From positions 1 to 29,752 of IMG/VR virus record IMGVR_UViG_3300030102_005170: 29,752 nt of DNA; one strand, written 5' to 3'. Position 1 is the first letter of the stretch, and every line of letters begins with the position of its first letter. Shown in pieces: positions 8,737 to 18,600 of the stretch. A model generated the notes under the pieces. It saw only the letters and a program-made list of their open reading frames with translations, did no database searches and was not told the DNA's origin. This DNA comes from a virus. A program made the translations under genes and the position numbers.

Positions 8737-11700
8737 ATGCCAGAAATTAAAAATGCTTTTATACAAGGTAAAATGAATAAAGACCTTGATGAAAGATTAA
8801 TTCCTAATGGTGAATATAGAGATGCAGTTAATATAGATGTTGACTATTCTGAAGGTAGCGATGTTGGTGCATTAAAAAATATTTTGGGTAATACTCAAAG
8901 AGATACAATAAGTTTAAGCGGCGCTAAATGTATTGGTACTGTAAAAGATATTGAAAATAATAAAATATATTGGTTTATTACATCTTCAGCAAAAGATTTA
9001 ATAGCAGAATGGGATTACCAAACAAATACATATGATACAATACTAGTTGATCAAAGCAATATATTAAATTTTAATACTTCTAATTTTATAACTGGGGCAA
9101 ATGTTATTGATGGTATTTTATTTTTTACAGATAATTTAAATGAACCTAGGCAAATAGATATTGAATATTGGAGAGGTCAAACTTCTGGATCTTCAGGAAC
9201 CAGTTCTGGACTAAGTGCAGAAAGAATAACTGTTATTAAAAAATCTCCATTAGCTGCGCCGACTTTAGAAATGAATAGTTCCTCAAGAGGTGGTAATGGA
9301 ACAGCGGGTAATACAGGTATATTTATGAGTGCAAACCTAGGTACTAGTACTAATGCAGGTACTTTGGGAACGCCTAGAGATTCTGGTTATCTATTTTCCT
9401 CATCTCAATCAGGCATTAGTAAGTTTATTGTAGCTGGAGGAACAGCAACTGACCCTAATTATCAAGCTAACGATGTTATTATACTAACTCATAAATTTAC
9501 AGAATCTGATGATACTGTAAAAACAATTAAAGTTAGAATAAAATTAGCAAACAATTATTCACAGCAAGGAGGCAGTAATGCTGGTGTTTTTTCAAATGCT
9601 GAAATATTAACTATATCTGAAAAAGTTCCTCTGGAATCTGTCTTATGGACATGTATATTAGAAGAAGAAGAACCATTATTTCAAGAAAAATTCCCTAGAT
9701 TTGCTTATAGATATAAATATAATAATGGGCAGTATTCTTGTTTTTCTCCATTTTCTAACGCTGCATTCTTACCTGACCCAACCGTTGGTGCTGGCACTGG
9801 TATAGAATACGATGTAAAATCAGGGACTAATTTAGCAATGGTTAATAGTCTAAGGTCACTAAAGCTAAAAGATTTAAACCATAATATTCATGCCGATGTT
9901 GAAGAAATAGATATACTTTATAAAGATTCTGTAGGTACAAATTGTTATTTAGTCGACACTATCAAAAGAAATACCAGCAATGCTTTTCCAAGTCCTTTGG
10001 AATTTGAAGTGAAAGATGATCAAATATTTAAAACTTTACCATCAAATCAATTACTAAGATTGTTTGATAGTGTACCTAGAAAAGCTAAAGCACAAGAAAT
10101 TACAGCAAATAGATTAATATATGGTAATTATACTGAAAACTTTAATTTAAAAGATTCTAGTGATCCACCAGCAAATGTAGAGCCTGTATTTTCAGTAGGT
10201 ATACATAATAGATATAATCCTACTGATTCAAATTATAATGATATTAAAAAAGAAAGACAATCTATAAAGTCAAAAAGAACATATCAATTTGGAGTTGTTT
10301 ATATGGATGAGTTTGGTAGGCAAACGCCTGTATTAACAAGTAAAACAGGTGTTATAAAAGTTGGTCAAGAAGGAGCGTCTTTTTCAACTAGATTTAAAGT
10401 TGGTATAACTTCTAACCCGCCTGCTTTTGCAAAAACTTATAAATATTTTATAAAAGAAATAGCATCTAAAACACATAACTTTATAGGTGATAGTTTTTAT
10501 CAAGATAAAGAAGGGTTTATATATGTTGCAATACCATCCGCAGATGTTAACAAAGTAGATGTTGACGATAAAATAGTGCTTAAAAAGAAAAGAGGTAATG
10601 ACATTTCAAATATTACAGAAGAATTTAAAGTATTAGATAAATATACTACCCCACCTCCGTTTTTAGCTAAACCTTTAAAAGAGGTATATGTTCCAGATGT
10701 ATTTGTATTTAGTAAAAACCTTGAACAGGATAGAGACTTACATGTATTAAAGCCCGGTGCCTCACCTGTACCAGGTAGAAATAGAATAACTGTTGCTGCA
10801 ATGTATAAATTACAGGAAACAAATATTGATAGTGGTGATGAAATTGGCAGTGATACTAAAAGAGGTGTAAGTAAAGAAGCATATGGTTTTTTAAACCCAG
10901 GAGCAAAAGTAAAATTTGTTACTGGCTCGGGGGAAACAGATGTGTATACAATAGCAAACAAAGAATTAGACTTAGGAGACAATAATGATTTTGAATTGCA
11001 TTTTACAGAAGAATTTGGAGACGATGTAAAAATTCTTTACGATGATTTTGACAGAGATAAGTTATTAAACCCTAGTGGCAATGTAAATGTTGGAGCCACA
11101 TTAGTTGGTGGAGATTCATCTTTAAACGTAAGCACTACTAACGGTGGAAAACATTATGGAGGCGGTATAAAAATGGTTGTTGTTGATACGGTTGATGAAA
11201 GCGGTAAAGAAGAATATCAAGGTAAATTTTTTATAAAAATAAGAAATAATACTAACTTATTAGCAGAATTAAAAGGTGAAGAAGATTTAAATAACCTACA
11301 AGTATTAAGTACAATATCTTTAGATGGTAATCAAACTGATGATGACCCAAGACAATTTCATATGTATGGTGGCGGAAAAGCTAATACTGATTCATCTGTA
11401 ACAAGATTAGGTGTTGCTGGGGCATTAACACCAATGCAGGGTGGTTTTAGAGGAGATACTAATCATGGTACTGGTCAAACAGCAACTGATGGTCAATCTT
11501 TTAATCCTTCAAGAGGATTTATTACTAATACAGAACTAGATCAAGGGTACCATTTTTGTATAAGAACAGATAAGCCATATGCTGACAAAAATTCAAAATA
11601 TGCAACGCTTCCTCTGGTTACTGGCTTAGAAAAAGCGCCATCTAATAAAAATAATTACAATACAGATAATCCTGTTTATTTAAAATTTGATAGATCAAGA

Positions 11701-13482
11701 ACACAAATTGCAGCGGGACAGCCAGCAGACAATAATATATATAAAATAGAAAGAGTATTTAAATATCTTGAAAGAGGTGGAAGCCCTTCTCAGTTTAACG
11801 ATGGGGATGCTGTTTATTTAATAAAGCTAGATAAAAATTTAGCTCAAGATTTAATTTTTAATGGAGATATAGAGCCTTCAACAACTGGTACTGAGGCTAA
11901 TATAATGCAAATATCAATATTAGAATTTAGAAAAGAAGATCAATTAATAGGTATACCAGAACCCCCTATATTTGAAGTATTACCTAAAGATGACGTTGAC
12001 ATTGATATATATTACGAAACACAAGAAGTGTTTACTATAGCTAGTGATGGCACTAATGATCATGGTAATGCCAATGTATTATCTTATTATAATTGTTTTT
12101 GTTTTTTAAACGGAGTTGAGTCTATGTCAATTAGAGACACTTTTAATGGTGCTCCATTAGGAAAGGGTGTTAGGGTGTCGACTGTTTTTGAAGATAAACC
12201 TTATATAGAAGAAAATCATAAAAATAATTTAATATTTTCTCAAATATATAATAACAAAAATGCATTAAATAGGTTAAACCAATTTATTATTGCAGAACCT
12301 ATTACTAAAGAAATTAATCCAGATTATGGTAGTATACAATTATTACATACTAGGTATAATGATATAATTGCATATTGTGAAAATAAAGTTGTAAAAATAT
12401 TAACAAATAAAGACGCTTTATTTAACGCTGACGGTAATGTTAATGTAACATCTAATAAAGCTGTACTGGGCCAGGCAATGCCATATAATTCAAATTTTGG
12501 TATAAGCAAAAATCCAGAAAGCTTTGCTTCTTATACGCATAGATCATATTTTACAGATAGAAAAAATGGGGTTGTTGTAAGACATTCTATGGACGGCATG
12601 GAAGAAATATCAGGGTATGGAATGAAAGATTTCTTTAGAGATGCACTACCTGCTAATACAGGTTATATGATAGGTTCATATGATGTTAGAAAACATCAGT
12701 ATAATATTAGTACTCACCCTACAAATGCAAATAGTACTGTTTCTTTTTCTGAATCAATAAATGGATGGACCAGTAAAAAATCATTTATCCCAGAGGCTGG
12801 CGAAAGTATACAAAATAAATATTTTACTTTTAAAAATGGACATATATTTGAACATCATGTTGGAGAGGTTTGTAAATTTTATGGTTCTAAAACAGCTCCG
12901 TATGTAGAGGTTATTTTAAATGAATTTCCTGCTAATATGAAGAATTTTAGAACATTAAATTATGAAGGCGACGATGGGTGGACATGCCCTAGCATAATTA
13001 CTGACCAACAAGATGGAGCTGTAGATTCGTTTGTTAATAAAGAAAATAAATATTTTAATTATATAAGAGGTAAAGGTGAAACAACTGCTACAATAGATTT
13101 TAAAGCTTTAAATACGCAAGGAATTGGTATATATAGTAGTGTTACAGGTAATCCAGGTAATACAATTACGTATGTTTTTGAAAATAATGTACCTAATGAT
13201 TTACAAGTTGGCGACACATTATATTATCTATATCCATTTACAAATGTTGTAACCGCAATAGGTACTGTTACAATTGTTACATCAAATTCAGTTACAGCTG
13301 GATATTCAACAGTGCCTCCTATTAGTGGATCTTTTTCGCCTTATTTTGTGTTTTATGTTAAAAATTCAAGATGGGAAACAAGTGGATTATTGGGTTATCA
13401 TGCGACTGTAAAACTCCAAAACACGTTAAATGCAGTTAAAGAAATATACTCTGTGGGAAGTGAAATTAGTATAAGTAGTTAA
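8737..13482 (+). CDS. Giant tail stabilization-like protein (P22 gp10-type, 1581 aa)
   Basis: Predicted to form the tail hub/nozzle that closes the DNA channel. The N-terminus (FIQGKMNKDLDERLIPNGEY, then AVNIDVDYSEGSDVGALKNI) is the signature I associate with P22 gp10-like stabilization proteins. It is followed by repeated beta-strand/turn units of propeller type (KIYWFITSS, GILFFTDN). A second recognisable block is at residues ~510-600 (SIKSKRTYQFGVVYMDEFGR), also typical of crAss-like stabilization proteins. The C-terminal third repeats short beta motifs (FPEAGES-like, YFTFKNGHIFEHH, FRTLNYEGDDGW) and ends in a beta-rich domain. P22 gp10 is near 470 aa, so this is over three times longer; the extra mass probably carries receptor-facing domains, since no separate tail fibre gene is evident. 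No signal peptide. The adjoining gene starts 30 nt downstream. Confidence 0.7.
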   Translation: MPEIKNAFIQGKMNKDLDERLIPNGEYRDAVNIDVDYSEGSDVGALKNILGNTQRDTISLSGAKCIGTVKDIENNKIYWFITSSAKDLIAEWDYQTNTYDTILVDQSNILNFNTSNFITGANVIDGILFFTDNLNEPRQIDIEYWRGQTSGSSGTSSGLSAERITVIKKSPLAAPTLEMNSSSRGGNGTAGNTGIFMSANLGTSTNAGTLGTPRDSGYLFSSSQSGISKFIVAGGTATDPNYQANDVIILTHKFTESDDTVKTIKVRIKLANNYSQQGGSNAGVFSNAEILTISEKVPLESVLWTCILEEEEPLFQEKFPRFAYRYKYNNGQYSCFSPFSNAAFLPDPTVGAGTGIEYDVKSGTNLAMVNSLRSLKLKDLNHNIHADVEEIDILYKDSVGTNCYLVDTIKRNTSNAFPSPLEFEVKDDQIFKTLPSNQLLRLFDSVPRKAKAQEITANRLIYGNYTENFNLKDSSDPPANVEPVFSVGIHNRYNPTDSNYNDIKKERQSIKSKRTYQFGVVYMDEFGRQTPVLTSKTGVIKVGQEGASFSTRFKVGITSNPPAFAKTYKYFIKEIASKTHNFIGDSFYQDKEGFIYVAIPSADVNKVDVDDKIVLKKKRGNDISNITEEFKVLDKYTTPPPFLAKPLKEVYVPDVFVFSKNLEQDRDLHVLKPGASPVPGRNRITVAAMYKLQETNIDSGDEIGSDTKRGVSKEAYGFLNPGAKVKFVTGSGETDVYTIANKELDLGDNNDFELHFTEEFGDDVKILYDDFDRDKLLNPSGNVNVGATLVGGDSSLNVSTTNGGKHYGGGIKMVVVDTVDESGKEEYQGKFFIKIRNNTNLLAELKGEEDLNNLQVLSTISLDGNQTDDDPRQFHMYGGGKANTDSSVTRLGVAGALTPMQGGFRGDTNHGTGQTATDGQSFNPSRGFITNTELDQGYHFCIRTDKPYADKNSKYATLPLVTGLEKAPSNKNNYNTDNPVYLKFDRSRTQIAAGQPADNNIYKIERVFKYLERGGSPSQFNDGDAVYLIKLDKNLAQDLIFNGDIEPSTTGTEANIMQISILEFRKEDQLIGIPEPPIFEVLPKDDVDIDIYYETQEVFTIASDGTNDHGNANVLSYYNCFCFLNGVESMSIRDTFNGAPLGKGVRVSTVFEDKPYIEENHKNNLIFSQIYNNKNALNRLNQFIIAEPITKEINPDYGSIQLLHTRYNDIIAYCENKVVKILTNKDALFNADGNVNVTSNKAVLGQAMPYNSNFGISKNPESFASYTHRSYFTDRKNGVVVRHSMDGMEEISGYGMKDFFRDALPANTGYMIGSYDVRKHQYNISTHPTNANSTVSFSESINGWTSKKSFIPEAGESIQNKYFTFKNGHIFEHHVGEVCKFYGSKTAPYVEVILNEFPANMKNFRTLNYEGDDGWTCPSIITDQQDGAVDSFVNKENKYFNYIRGKGETTATIDFKALNTQGIGIYSSVTGNPGNTITYVFENNVPNDLQVGDTLYYLYPFTNVVTAIGTVTIVTSNSVTAGYSTVPPISGSFSPYFVFYVKNSRWETSGLLGYHATVKLQNTLNAVKEIYSVGSEISISS

Positions 13483-13512
13483 TACGTAATAATAAATATA
13501 TAAAAATATATA

Positions 13513-14229
13513 ATGGAAAGTATAGTAGAAATATCAAAATTAATAATAGAAGCACCTACGGGAGGAGTGAATTGGGCTGTTGCCCCAGCGGTAGCCGCGG
13601 CAGGTATACAGGCAGCTGGCCAAGCAGTAGGCGGACTTATAAAGTTTGGTGCTAGTTTATTTGGTGGCGGTAAAAGAAGGCGTGAACAAAGAAGAGCGGC
13701 TCAAGAACTAAAACAAGAAAAACAAGCTTTTAGAGATATGGATATAACTAATCCATATAAAAATATTACTAACCCTTATTCTAATTTAACAGTTAATACT
13801 CAAGCAGCAGATTTTGCCGCACAACAAAGTGCACAAGGAGCCGCAAACATTATGAGTAGTATGGCGGCCACAGCAGGTGGCGGAGGTGTAGCGGCATTAG
13901 CACAAGCAATGGCTAATTCACAAGCTCAACAAGCTCAACAAGCTTCGGCAAGTATTGCAGCACAAGAGCAAAGAAATACAGTATTAGCAGCCCAAGGTGA
14001 ACAACAAAGACAAGCGGCTATAGCAGGTGGAGAACAACAAGCTCAAAAAATGAACTATGAAAGGCAAAGTACTTTATTAGGTATGGCTCAGCAAAGAAAA
14101 GCAGCGGCAGATCAGGCAAGAAAAGATGCGACAAATCAATTAGTTGGTGGATTAAGTGATATGGCTGGGGGAGCTGTTGGTTTAGGAGTGGCATCAGGAA
14201 AAATAAATATACCAGGATTAAAAGTATAA
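13513..14229 (+). CDS. Ala/Gln-rich internal virion (ejection) protein (238 aa)
   Basis: A probable internal protein ejected with DNA to help form a channel across the envelope, comparable in position and composition to T7 gp14. Residues ~15-52 form a glycine-zipper-like hydrophobic stretch (WAVAPAVAAAGIQAAGQAVG, then GLIKFGASLFGGG) followed at once by a basic cluster KRRREQRR, a membrane-inserting layout. Residues ~85-205 are Ala/Gln/Ser-rich and should form long helices/coiled coil, with a short DNA-level tandem repeat giving QAQQAQQAS. A second Gly-rich hydrophobic segment near the C-terminus (GGLSDMAGGAVGLGVASG) could also insert. The next gene starts 1 nt after the stop. No homology is recognised beyond composition and synteny. 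Confidence 0.6.
   Translation: MESIVEISKLIIEAPTGGVNWAVAPAVAAAGIQAAGQAVGGLIKFGASLFGGGKRRREQRRAAQELKQEKQAFRDMDITNPYKNITNPYSNLTVNTQAADFAAQQSAQGAANIMSSMAATAGGGGVAALAQAMANSQAQQAQQASASIAAQEQRNTVLAAQGEQQRQAAIAGGEQQAQKMNYERQSTLLGMAQQRKAAADQARKDATNQLVGGLSDMAGGAVGLGVASGKINIPGLKV
13921..13945 (+). repeat. Short 9-bp tandem repeat in the ejection-protein gene
   Basis: CAAGCTCAA is repeated twice perfectly, then partly (CAAGCTT), encoding QAQQAQQA. It is an in-frame 9-bp repeat that can gain or lose units without breaking the frame. Confidence 0.8.
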
Positions 14230-14230
14230 T

Positions 14231-15646
14231 ATGGCAGATAAAAATTTAATACTAGGGGCAAGATTAGCAGCAGGTGGTTTTAACACTGGCCTAGCAGACA
14301 CTATAGATAAAAGTATACAAAGAACTACTAATAGTTTATTAAGTATGGCTCAATATCAAATGCAGCATAGAGCTGAAATAGATAGAAGGGCGTTTAATAT
14401 ACTTAATAAGTTTCCAGAAGAAATAAACTTTTCTAAGCTAGATAATGTAACAAGGGAATCTTTAACACCTTGGGCTTTTGACAACAAAAATAAATTTTAT
14501 AATTTAGCTAATTTATTAGCAGAGGCCACTCCAGGCTCTCAAGAGTTTATGAATTATCAAAATCAATTAAGCGCAATTACACAATCATATAACAATGTAA
14601 ACGATAATTTACTTTGGCTACAATCAAGACGAAAAGAATATTCTGAAAATCATAATAGAATATCTAAAGGATTTGATGCTGGTAAAAAAGGTGCATTAGA
14701 TAATATATTATTACCAGATGAATTAGATTATACAGTAACTTATGATGATTTTGGTAATCCTACATACAAAACGACACATGACGGTAAAGATTATGAGTTT
14801 ACTAAAAAAGACTTTGATTGGTTTGAGCAAGATGATGAATATTCAGTAGATATTGGTAAATATTATTCAGCAGCAGAAGAAAATGGCTTAAAAGGAATTG
14901 ATTATTCAAATCAAGCATTTAATCTTACAATAAGCAATATTGAAAGAGAAGTCAGACGATTAATTGAAGATGGCGGTGAAGAAAGAATATTATCTATATT
15001 ATATGATGATATGTTTGCTAATTCATTTACTGATTTTGAAAGGTCTAAGTTTTACGAAGACCCAATGGCTGCAAAAGAAATAATTATTCAAAAAACTATT
15101 CAAGCTATTAAAACAGGTAATAATAATGCTTATAAGGTATGGCAAAAATCACAAAAATCTGAAAAACTTCCGTTTGGTCAAAGTCTTAGAGATGATATAG
15201 CTGTAACTGGAACTCAATTTAATCAAGCTTTAGATTTTGCTGGAGTTACAGGTAAAAGAAAAAACTTTAATGTAAATAAAATTAAAGCAGATTTACAAAG
15301 GGCTGCGGGTGTAAATTCTAATGCAGTTATATTAACAAAAGAAGAGTTTGTACAAAGATTAATAGATCAAGATTCTCAGGATAATATAAAAACTAAAGAA
15401 GATGTTTTTAAATTATATGAAGAAAAAGAATTATATATTGACTCAAATAATAGCGGTTATTTCCAACCGATACCTTATAGTATAGGCAATGCGGATGATT
15501 TATTTAATTTGTATATAGACATGGCTGAAATGTCTGATGATGTAAAAGCTTACTGGAGAAGTGTATTTAAACAAAGATATAGAAAACCTAAAGACTTACC
15601 AGGACTAGACATACCCAATAATAATAAGATAGATTTTAAATTATAA
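14231..15646 (+). CDS. Putative internal virion / tail-associated protein (471 aa)
   Basis: No family recognised. It starts 1 nt after the Ala/Gln-rich ejection protein and lies 6 nt before the giant internal protein, the place of T7 gp15 between gp14 and gp16. That synteny is the main argument for an ejection-protein role. The protein is soluble, helical and rich in Asn, Lys, Tyr and acidic residues. The N-terminal ~60 residues (GARLAAGGFNTGLADTIDKS, then ARG-free helical SLLSMAQYQMQHRAEID) could form an amphipathic helix. The middle is acidic (DWFEQDDEYSVDIGKYYSAA). The C-terminal part (from ~300) is basic-acidic mixed and ends NNNKIDFKL. No signal peptide, membrane segment or catalytic motif was seen. 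Confidence 0.5.
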   Translation: MADKNLILGARLAAGGFNTGLADTIDKSIQRTTNSLLSMAQYQMQHRAEIDRRAFNILNKFPEEINFSKLDNVTRESLTPWAFDNKNKFYNLANLLAEATPGSQEFMNYQNQLSAITQSYNNVNDNLLWLQSRRKEYSENHNRISKGFDAGKKGALDNILLPDELDYTVTYDDFGNPTYKTTHDGKDYEFTKKDFDWFEQDDEYSVDIGKYYSAAEENGLKGIDYSNQAFNLTISNIEREVRRLIEDGGEERILSILYDDMFANSFTDFERSKFYEDPMAAKEIIIQKTIQAIKTGNNNAYKVWQKSQKSEKLPFGQSLRDDIAVTGTQFNQALDFAGVTGKRKNFNVNKIKADLQRAAGVNSNAVILTKEEFVQRLIDQDSQDNIKTKEDVFKLYEEKELYIDSNNSGYFQPIPYSIGNADDLFNLYIDMAEMSDDVKAYWRSVFKQRYRKPKDLPGLDIPNNNKIDFKL

Positions 15647-15652
15647 AATAGT

Positions 15653-18600
15653 ATGCCGGATTATAAATTTGACGGGGTAACTTATAGTGAAGATGAAATT
15701 GCAAAAGCAGCAGGAAATCTTAACTTATCTTTAGAGGATTACCTTAAAAAATATCCTGATGTAACAGTAGTTAATACAGAGACAGATAGTAATTTTGCAG
15801 AAGATTTTACAACACCTATTCCAGAAGGAGCTATTCAAGAGTTTAAAGAAGAAAAAGAAGGATATGAAGGTTATAGAGATAGGTTAGGCGAAAACTTTGC
15901 ATTCCATTTAAACGCATTTAAAGCAGGTTTACGCGTTGTTCCGGGTATTAGAGAAGTTAGTTCATTTATGCCAATTGAAGGTATTATAGAAGCAGCGGAA
16001 CCAGCTTATCGGGAAGCTAAATTAAATAGTATAATATTTAAAAGGCTATATGGTAAAACAAAAGATGAAATATCCGACGAAGATTTTCAAGTATTTTTAC
16101 AAGCTGGTAAAAAATATAGCGAATCATTAGAGGGTATGAAGGCTTTTAATAGATGGAGCGATGAATATGACAAAGTTGTAGAAAATGGCGGTAATCCTTT
16201 TGAAGCAACTTTATTAGCAACCGCAAGAGAAGGTACTACAGGGCTAGCGTCTCAAGTTTTTAAATCTATTGCGGGCAGCTTATTATCAACTGGCGAGGAA
16301 GGCTTAGACATAATAACTGGGCAAGAAAGCGCCGATACCGGTATTACAGATGCCGCTGCGGGAGCTGGTTTAGCAGTAGCCCTTGGTCAAGTTGGACCCC
16401 TTTCTGTATTACCTGAAGAAATTGTTTCTATACCGTTAATGAGTTTTGCTGGATATAGTAAAGGGTCAGCTGAATATATGGAAAAAATGCTTTCATATTA
16501 TTCACAAATACAAGAAGTTTTAGCAGAAGATAATAAAGAGATGACTTTAGAAAATATAAGAGAGTTATTTAATGATGAAGCTAAAATAAAAAATATTGAA
16601 AGAAAAGCTGCTTTAAGAGGTGAAACAATAGGTTGGGTAGAAGGTATAGGTTCATTAATAGGTTTCGGCGCGGCTAGACGTATTAGTGCTGCAACTAGAA
16701 AAAATCTTTTCGGCAGCACAAGTAAAACTGTAAAAGCATTTGGTGGTAGTAAAGGTGTTTCAACTATAACAGGTTTAGGTACTGGTAGTGCGGTAGAAAT
16801 GGGAGCAGGATCATTAGGTGAAACTTTAGGTTTAATAGCTGAAGAAAAGCCTTTAGATGCTAAAGAAATAATATTAGAGGGTATATCAGGCCCATTTAGT
16901 GCAGCGCCCGTTCAAGTTTTAAATCAAATAACTTCACAAGGATCATTTAAAAAATCAATATTTAAAATAAATGGTGAAGTTGTTAGTGAGGAAAAAATTA
17001 AAGAGTATTTAGAAATAGCACCTGAAGATATAGGTGATATGAATTTAGAAGCTGAAAACGATCCTTTTGTTGAAAAATTAATTAGTGAACAACAAATAAA
17101 GGCTGGCTTATCTGCTGAAATAAACGCTAGAGTAACAGACCCTGCCGATAGAGCTGCTTTATTAGAATTAGAATTTGAAAAATTAAAATATTTAAATTCT
17201 AAAACAACTATGGGTAAAAACACCCTTAAAAGTATTCAATCAGAAATCGATGTAATTGCTGATAAATATGCTAAAGTTGGTAGAAAATCTAAAGCAACAT
17301 TAGATATAGAATCAAAACAACAAAAACTTAAGCAAGATATAGGTAAAAGAAATATAGCTGCTACTAAAAGATTTGTAGAAACACAAGGCAAAACTTTTGG
17401 TTTAGAAACTGAAGTTTATGCGGACGAAAAAGCAATATTAAAAAGATTAAAAGAATTAGGTGTATCTAAAAAGAATATAAATAAGTATTCTAAAGCATCG
17501 GATGAAGTTGGCGGATTTATAATAGGTAAAAAAATATTTATTAATGAAGATGTAGCCTCAAAAACAGAACAAGTAAATGTAGGTGGCCACGAATTATTGC
17601 ATGGTATATTAAATAATGTAATAGGTAATTCTAAAGAACAAGCTGAATTAGTAGCTAAATTTAAAAAAGTACTAACTAAAAAACAAAGAGACAAAGTACA
17701 AGAAAGATTAAATGATAACTACGAGGTAGAATCGCATGATAGAGAATATATTACTGCATTTTCAGATTTAATAAGAGATAAAGAAATAAGTTTTGATGAT
17801 GGCGTAATGAATCGTTTAGGTAATATAATTGCCGATGTATTTAGATTCGCTGGATTCAAAAAAATTAGTTTTAAAGACGGTAGAGGCGTTTATAATTTTT
17901 TAAGGGAGTATAACAGGGGTATTGAAAAAGGAGAGCTTAGCGAAAGTATAACAAGCTTATTTGACCCCTCTAAAGTACCTTCTAATAGAGAATTAGTTGA
18001 ATCAAAAAAGAAAGCGGAAAAAACACCTGAAAAATCATTACAAGAATTAGCAGAGGAATATCAAGCTGAAAATAGTGAAAACGTAGTTGACTTTGTAAAT
18101 CAATATTACAGATTTGGTTTATCCATGATGGGATATGATATATCTAAAAAAGATTTAGTTGGTGTTGATAGAGCTAAAGGATTTTTAACAGATGTTTTTA
18201 ACAGTATATTAACAAATTACAAACAAACAGATCCTGAAACTGGTGCAAAACAAAAGTTTACTACATATGCTGGCGATATTATAAGAAAAAGAGGTAAAGG
18301 ATTTTTTAAAGCAGAATTAAGTAAATTAGAAGGTAGAATTAGTCTTTCTGATGAAAGAACAAAAGAATTAAAGAATATAGAATCAGAGATTGAAGAAGTT
18401 GTACCAACTATTGATCCTATTCTTGATATAATTACTTTTGACGAAAACTTAACTGTAGAAGAACAAAATGAATTAATACAGGAAATTGAAAATGAATATG
18501 CAGCTAATTTAGATAAAGTAGATTTAACTAATTATAAAACAGCCAAAGACGCATCACCCTCAACAACACAAAAAATATTTGGTGAAACTGCTGAACAAGA

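Noticed and set aside
10500-10982. Long leftward open frame (160 aa) opposite the stabilization gene
   Set aside because: Antisense shadow of a strong + gene, with low-complexity Ser/Leu/Thr composition and no start context.
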